From the NCBI GenBank assembly GCA_902492045.1, contig CABUKB010000023.1, positions 1-8,651 of the forward strand: a stretch of DNA of 8,651 nucleotides. The letters run 5' to 3'. Below the pieces are notes generated by a model that saw only the letters and a list, made by a program, of their open reading frames with translations, made no database searches and was not told the DNA's origin. The translations under genes were made by a program, and so were the position numbers. This document shows, piece by piece, positions 5,276 to 8,651 of this stretch (positions within the stretch are counted from its first letter, which is position 1; each line of letters opens with the position of its first letter). The stretch is from an uncultured Oscillospiraceae bacterium (GTDB lineage Bacteria > Bacillota > Clostridia > Oscillospirales > Acutalibacteraceae).

Positions 5276-6532
5276 TTAAACGCCATTGTAATTGTCCCAT
5301 CTCCAACGCAAGAAATCCATATTTATAAAAGAAGGAATGACAATTCTAGGCGGGATTGTGGCACCATAGTCCATCCTTGCCCTTGTTGAAAGTTTCACCG
5401 TGCCATCTACTGCAATCCTCAAATGGCCAGTATCAAACAAGGTATGTATATCGGTTCTCATCGCAAAACCATTTGCGATTGTGTCCTCACCTTTATACTT
5501 ATATGGTTTGATATGTGCTGCTTCGAGAACTTCAGGCATTGATACATTAGTAATTACACATCTTTCACAAGCCTTTAGCACCTCACGTCTAAAGTTTGCC
5601 TGATTCGGTCGCGTATTATGGATATATTGAACCCGCTTTCTCTCAAACTCTGCAACAACTTCCGTTGTTCGCATTTCTTCGAGAACCTGTGTGAGTGTTT
5701 CACTATGGCTTTTTTCACCAATAATTGCAAATATCTCATCAAGGATTACAGTATTAATATAGTATCTTTTTTCTCTTGTTTGGCTAACACGTTCATTGAG
5801 ATAACCGTAGTTTGACAAGAACAGCAAAAATTCCTTTGCCATCCGTTTATCATTAGCGCGAGTACAGCAGTCGGGCCACCCAATAAGCGAAATTTCTTTC
5901 GCACGAAAACGAATAATAAAGTTCACATAGTCTTGCACATCAGCCTTGCAGCCGGAGAGCGGAATAACAATCCTGATCAGTTCCTCTGGGGTGATATAGC
6001 CCTGTGTTTCTGCGGCCTTTTGCAGTTCATAGACAATAGACAAAATGAGCCTAAGGGGATAAATAATGAGGCCATTATCTAACCACTTCCTACACTCTGC
6101 TTGCTCTTGTATATTGGGATTCGGCAATTTCAAGGTTTGGACAGTAATTGCAGCAAATTCGGTCTGAGAAATTTCGCGATCTGCGACTTTCCTTCCGAAA
6201 TCCGTTAGCTGAATTTTTCCAGAATGATCCGCCGGAGGAATTAGTCCAACTGCGCGCCAATATTGACCAGAATTTCTGATAAGGTTTCTATCCCCGGTAC
6301 GCCTAGCCAAGTCAACGCCTATTGAATCAGCCGTATCATTTGAAAGGTCAATCAATTCTTTCGCAAATTCATCTGAACTATACTTTACCCCCAGCGGCTC
6401 CAGCTTTCTCATTCTGAACAAAACGCCAAGAAGCAAGACAGGATCGTTCAGGCCCTCAGTACACTGAAAACAAGCCCACTGCCATTTGAAATCGGGGAAA
6501 GGCTTTGAAGGAACAAAGTTCGCAGGAAACAT
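5276..6532 (-). CDS. HNH restriction endonuclease (type II, predicted)
   Basis: This is a 418-residue predicted DNA endonuclease of the adjacent modification system. The C-terminal part (about residues 310-378) is an HNH domain of the HNH_2 kind: FRREVLKACERC with C322/C325, the E-A-A-H triad ending at H340, N354 and D361-I-H363-x-L-F-D. These residues would form the beta-beta-alpha metal site. Residues 1-300 are unassigned. They contain a W-rich start, a YWRAVGLIPP...ILTDFGR-like winged-helix feel near 91-113 and a mainly helical stretch, and probably carry target recognition. The overall plan of N-terminal recognition and C-terminal HNH resembles type IIS enzymes such as Eco31I, but no sequence relation is claimed. 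The ATG at 6532-6530 follows the second methyltransferase stop by two bases, and GGGGAGG lies seven bases upstream inside that gene's end. It is last in the operon. A type IV or HNH protein of other function is less likely given the partners. Confidence 0.8.
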   Translation of the reverse strand: MFPANFVPSKPFPDFKWQWACFQCTEGLNDPVLLLGVLFRMRKLEPLGVKYSSDEFAKELIDLSNDTADSIGVDLARRTGDRNLIRNSGQYWRAVGLIPPADHSGKIQLTDFGRKVADREISQTEFAAITVQTLKLPNPNIQEQAECRKWLDNGLIIYPLRLILSIVYELQKAAETQGYITPEELIRIVIPLSGCKADVQDYVNFIIRFRAKEISLIGWPDCCTRANDKRMAKEFLLFLSNYGYLNERVSQTREKRYYINTVILDEIFAIIGEKSHSETLTQVLEEMRTTEVVAEFERKRVQYIHNTRPNQANFRREVLKACERCVITNVSMPEVLEAAHIKPYKYKGEDTIANGFAMRTDIHTLFDTGHLRIAVDGTVKLSTRARMDYGATIPPRIVIPSFINMDFLRWRWDNYNGV

Positions 6533-6534
6533 AG

Positions 6535-7461
6535 CTATTCCTCCCCATATTCATTAAATACATTTGCAACTGCGTAACCAAGCAATGGAGGTACTGCATT
6601 TCCTATCTGGCGATATACAGAAGATCGGTTGCCACAAAAGGCGAACGTCAGGGGAAAACTTTGAACAGTAGCCAGTTCCCTGCATGACATCCGCCTTTGC
6701 CCATTGGGATGAGGCAATACCACAACACCGCCCTTATCATCCCCGCGAGCTGTAACTGTAGGGGCTGGTTTATCCGGATTCAATGCACGATGGCCTAAAT
6801 AGCCATTGAACTGCAACTTATATTTTGAGTAGTCATGGTTAGGCAAATCGTTAGGAATATCCGGGTCCGGAACCTGCGACATTGCTTCAGTGACGCTCAC
6901 CCACATAGGCAACCCCCCAGATCCTGTTTCGCTATTTGTTGGGGATGGAAACACATACTTAAAATCAATGTCATTGCGTACACCAACAATAATTACTCTC
7001 AACCTTGTTTGAGGAACACCAAAATCTGCGGCATTAAGTATTTTAGAAACAACCTTGTAACCCATTGAGGAAAAGTCATCCAGAATCATTTGAAAAACTT
7101 TTCCGTGTTCTAGTGTAGTAATCCCTTTAACATTTTCGGCTAAAAAAAACTTTGGCTTTTTTGCCTCAATAACTCTAATAAGCTGCTTATAAAGTTCGTT
7201 TCGCTTGTCCGCTGCGTTGCGCTTCATATTGGCGACCGAAAAACCCTGACAAGGGAATCCGCCAATCACAATATCACAACCAGGAATACTATCCGTACTT
7301 ACTTCTGAAATATCACCGCAAACAATATGATTTCCAATGTTGTTCCTATAAGTAGACACGGCATCTTTATATATATCATTGGCCCAAATGATTTCATGAC
7401 CAGCCATCTGAAAACCCAAATCCAACCCGCCTGCTCCACTAAAGAGGGAAACCACCTTCAT
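6535..7461 (-). CDS. DNA (cytosine-5)-methyltransferase, second of tandem pair
   Basis: This 308-residue enzyme transfers a methyl group from S-adenosylmethionine to carbon 5 of cytosine in a specific DNA site. All main C5-methyltransferase motifs are in order: FSGAGGLDLG (residues 7-16, AdoMet binding), GGFPCQGFS with catalytic C71, ENVKG (109-113), QTRLR (151-155), RELATVQSFP (261-270) and YRQIGNAVP (283-291). The target-recognition region lies between QTR and REL, about 175-255. It is unusually compact and, like its neighbour's, contains an N-H-x-Y-S-x-Y-K and a GHR...PDKPxPT stretch. By hand count about 53% of positions match the upstream methyltransferase. The ATG overlaps that gene's TGA (ATGA, 7461-7458), with GGAAGAG just before, so translation is probably coupled. 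It is not a truncated copy; every catalytic motif is intact. It presumably protects one strand of the site cut by the downstream nuclease. Confidence 0.93.
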   Translation of the reverse strand: MKVVSLFSGAGGLDLGFQMAGHEIIWANDIYKDAVSTYRNNIGNHIVCGDISEVSTDSIPGCDIVIGGFPCQGFSVANMKRNAADKRNELYKQLIRVIEAKKPKFFLAENVKGITTLEHGKVFQMILDDFSSMGYKVVSKILNAADFGVPQTRLRVIIVGVRNDIDFKYVFPSPTNSETGSGGLPMWVSVTEAMSQVPDPDIPNDLPNHDYSKYKLQFNGYLGHRALNPDKPAPTVTARGDDKGGVVVLPHPNGQRRMSCRELATVQSFPLTFAFCGNRSSVYRQIGNAVPPLLGYAVANVFNEYGEE

Positions 7462-8393
7462 AATTTCTCTTCCTTTTCTAATCTCATCAATTCAGTCCCC
7501 AGAAGTTTAGCAAACATGACAGGAACAGCATTTCCAATTTGCCGGTAACAGGAATTCATCGTACCGTAGAAACAAAAATTTTCCGGGAAAGTCTGAATAC
7601 TTGCGCTCTCGCGAATTGTTAGTCTCCTTATTCCGTTATAATGCGGAATAGCGCATACGCCGCCCTTTCCATTCCCGCGTGCAAGAATAGTGGGAGAAGG
7701 CTTATCAGGATCCGTTTTTCTGTGTCCAGTAAAATTCCGGTACTCAACTTTATAGGCTGAATATATATGGTTTAATACTGTATTCTCTTGATCCGGGTCT
7801 GGGAAATGGCCAATCGCTTGCTTAATTGATACCCATTGGGGCAAAGTACCGCTCTTAGAATGCGTAGGTTTTGGGAATTTGAATTTTAATTCTGCCCCCA
7901 AGTCTTTTCTCTGCCCCACAATAAATACCCTTTGCCTTGTCTGTGGAACTCCATAATCAGCCATATTTACTAACTTGACCAATGTGAAGTAGCCAGCTTC
8001 TTCAAAATCAGAAACAATTTGCTTAATAGCTTCACCTTTGCCCAATGTCAGGATACCTTTTACATTTTCCGCAATGAAATATTTTGGTTGTTTTAATTTT
8101 ATAATTTGGTAAAAAAAGCGGTAAAGCTGATTTCTATCATCTTCCAGCGCCCGTAACCGATTTGCTTGTGAAAAACCCTGGCAAGGAAATCCGCCAACGA
8201 CCACATCAGCATCAGGCAAAGCTAATATATCAACATTTTTTATGTCACCACATACGATGTGGTTTCCTATATTCTTTTGATAAGTTTCAACAGCATCTTT
8301 ATCAATATCATTTGCCCAAATAATTTCATTGCCCGCTTGAATTAAACCTAGGTCCAGCCCGCCAGCTCCGCTAAAAAGCGATATGATTTTCAT
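7458..8393 (-). CDS. DNA (cytosine-5)-methyltransferase, first of tandem pair
   Basis: This 311-residue m5C methyltransferase is the first gene of the restriction-modification operon. Motifs are FSGAGGLDLG (7-16), GGFPCQGFS with catalytic C71, ENVKG (109-113), QTRQR (151-155), RESASIQTFP (261-270) and YRQIGNAVP (283-291). The recognition region lies at about 175-255. Motif spacing is identical to the next gene up to residue 290, which points to an origin by tandem duplication. The start is set at 8393-8391 because AGGAG lies seven bases upstream and the product then begins MKIISLFSGAGG, matching the paralogue's first residue. An in-frame ATG at 8432 would add 13 residues with no counterpart in the paralogue. 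Differences cluster in the recognition region and the C-terminal end, so the two enzymes may methylate different strands or related sites. Confidence 0.93.
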   Translation of the reverse strand: MKIISLFSGAGGLDLGLIQAGNEIIWANDIDKDAVETYQKNIGNHIVCGDIKNVDILALPDADVVVGGFPCQGFSQANRLRALEDDRNQLYRFFYQIIKLKQPKYFIAENVKGILTLGKGEAIKQIVSDFEEAGYFTLVKLVNMADYGVPQTRQRVFIVGQRKDLGAELKFKFPKPTHSKSGTLPQWVSIKQAIGHFPDPDQENTVLNHIYSAYKVEYRNFTGHRKTDPDKPSPTILARGNGKGGVCAIPHYNGIRRLTIRESASIQTFPENFCFYGTMNSCYRQIGNAVPVMFAKLLGTELMRLEKEEKL

Positions 8394-8454
8394 GTATATG
8401 CTCCTAAAAGGTCCTTGCTTCTCTTTAAGCATTGAATCCTATCGTGTTTTTTAT

Positions 8455-8483
8455 ATTATGGCATATTTATTTGTTAGCGTCAA
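8455..8483 (-). promoter_or_regulatory. Promoter of the restriction-modification operon
   Basis: On the minus strand TTGACG (8483-8478) is followed after exactly 17 bases by CATAAT (8460-8455), with a TG one base before the -10 (extended -10). Transcription would start near 8448, giving a leader of about 55 bases before the first methyltransferase. No controller-protein gene or C-box was found, so gene order may be the main safeguard. Confidence 0.7.
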
Positions 8484-8498
8484 TGTCCTGCTATTTTC

Positions 8499-8527
8499 TT
8501 AAGAGTTAAGGGATGTATGTGATACAA
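8499..8527 (+). promoter_or_regulatory. Possible promoter of the divergent edge gene
   Basis: TTAAGA (8499-8504, four of six matches to the -35 consensus) lies 17 bases before TACAAT (8522-8527), and the -10 is preceded by TG. Transcription would start near 8534. The promoter is back to back with that of the R-M operon; the two -35 boxes are 15 bases apart. Confidence 0.4.
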
Positions 8528-8560
8528 TGATGTGTGACAGATAAGGAATAAAAAAAGGTA

Positions 8561-8632
8561 GCGAATAGGGATGGCCTGTGTTAAGGTTGAGTTGCCAAGA
8601 CAAAACCGAAAGGCAGGTGCCACCCTATCCGC
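8561..8632. repeat. Imperfect inverted repeat around the edge-gene start
   Basis: Bases 8561-8578 (GCGAATAGGGATGGCCTG) can pair with 8614-8632 over about 16 pairs, with one mismatch and two small bulges, around a loop of about 35 bases. The left arm contains the putative ATG. It could be an operator or translation-control structure, or chance. Confidence 0.3.
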
Positions 8633-8651
8633 TATGAATACGATAACACAA
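8571..8651 (+). CDS. Start of an unidentified gene, cut by the window edge
   Basis: An ATG at 8571 opens a frame of 27 codons without a stop to the last base. The visible N-terminus begins MACVKVELPRQNRK and is basic, with no signal peptide or membrane segment. I do not recognise it. The ribosome binding site is not ideal: AAGG at 8555-8558 is 12 bases away, and a GGG touches the ATG. Base composition is higher in G+C than that of the R-M genes. A promoter-like pair at 8499-8527 supports expression away from the R-M operon. Being in the island, it could be an element gene (DNA mobility or another defence function), but that is a guess. Confidence 0.4.
   Translation, partial: MACVKVELPRQNRKAGATLSAMNTITQ

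Larger units (their letters stand above)
5066..8651. mobile_element. Left part of a genomic island next to the tRNA-Ala scar
   Basis: The stretch begins where the tRNA-Ala identity stops and continues past the window edge. It is much more AT-rich than the left part (18 of 60 G+C at 8041-8100 against 39 of 60 at 2641-2700, by hand). It carries a self-contained restriction-modification operon, a typical island cargo. No integrase, relaxase or transposase gene is visible inside the window, so the element type (prophage, integrative conjugative element or relic) is undetermined. The far end should carry an intact tRNA-Ala(GGC). Confidence 0.6.

Noticed and set aside
8391..8432. Longer N-terminus for the first methyltransferase (ATG at 8432)
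   Set aside because: The AGGAG at seven bases from the inner ATG and the exact alignment with the paralogue's first residue favour 8393.
5123..8626. Shared 10-base word AGGGTGGCAC (5123-5132, and on the minus strand at 8626-8617) as possible element end repeats
   Set aside because: Ten-base matches are expected by chance in a window this long, and the flanks do not align.
5066..8651. CRISPR array or toxin-antitoxin pair within the island
   Set aside because: No regularly spaced repeats and no small paired genes are present; the coding space is filled by the three R-M genes.

Overview
The window looks like a chromosome segment of an endospore-forming Bacillota (class Clostridia). A canonical alpha/beta-type small acid-soluble spore protein gene is present, promoters are sigma-A-like with strong Shine-Dalgarno sites, and genes are tightly packed. 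The left part is GC-rich for that group (39 of 60 bases G+C in the hand-counted line 2641-2700), so a high-GC clostridial lineage is likely. The species cannot be named.

Positions 1-5020 look like resident chromosome. A promoter at 307-335 starts a plus-strand operon of four abutting or overlapping genes: an aldo/keto reductase with a C-terminal double [4Fe-4S] domain (372-1496), an ECF-transporter S component (1498-2046), a DUF1893/TM1506-like protein (2033-2515) and a RhlE-type DEAD-box RNA helicase with a long basic tail (2512-4137). Next come the spore protein gene (4277-4468) with its own terminator, a tRNA-Gln(CTG) gene with a near-consensus promoter and a terminator (4596-4749), and a gene-poor stretch carrying further terminator-like hairpins.

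At 5021-5065, on the minus strand, lies the 3' part of a tRNA-Ala(GGC) gene, from the anticodon loop to CCA. Its 5' part is missing and replaced by unrelated sequence. This is the usual scar of site-specific integration into a tRNA gene. Immediately beyond it base composition falls (18 of 60 G+C in line 8041-8100), and the rest of the window reads as the left end of an integrated island. A strong hairpin that would have served the original tRNA-Ala gene remains on the chromosomal side (4961-5002).

The island part carries a compact minus-strand restriction-modification operon. A promoter at 8455-8483 drives two tandem, paralogous, equal-architecture C5-cytosine methyltransferases (8393-7458 and 7461-6535), followed two bases later by an HNH endonuclease with an uncharacterised N-terminal region (6532-5276) and a terminator (5257-5227). 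Two m5C methyltransferases with one nuclease suggest an asymmetric recognition site whose strands are methylated separately. Placing the nuclease last fits protection before cleavage. At the right edge a divergent gene starts on the plus strand and runs out of the window.
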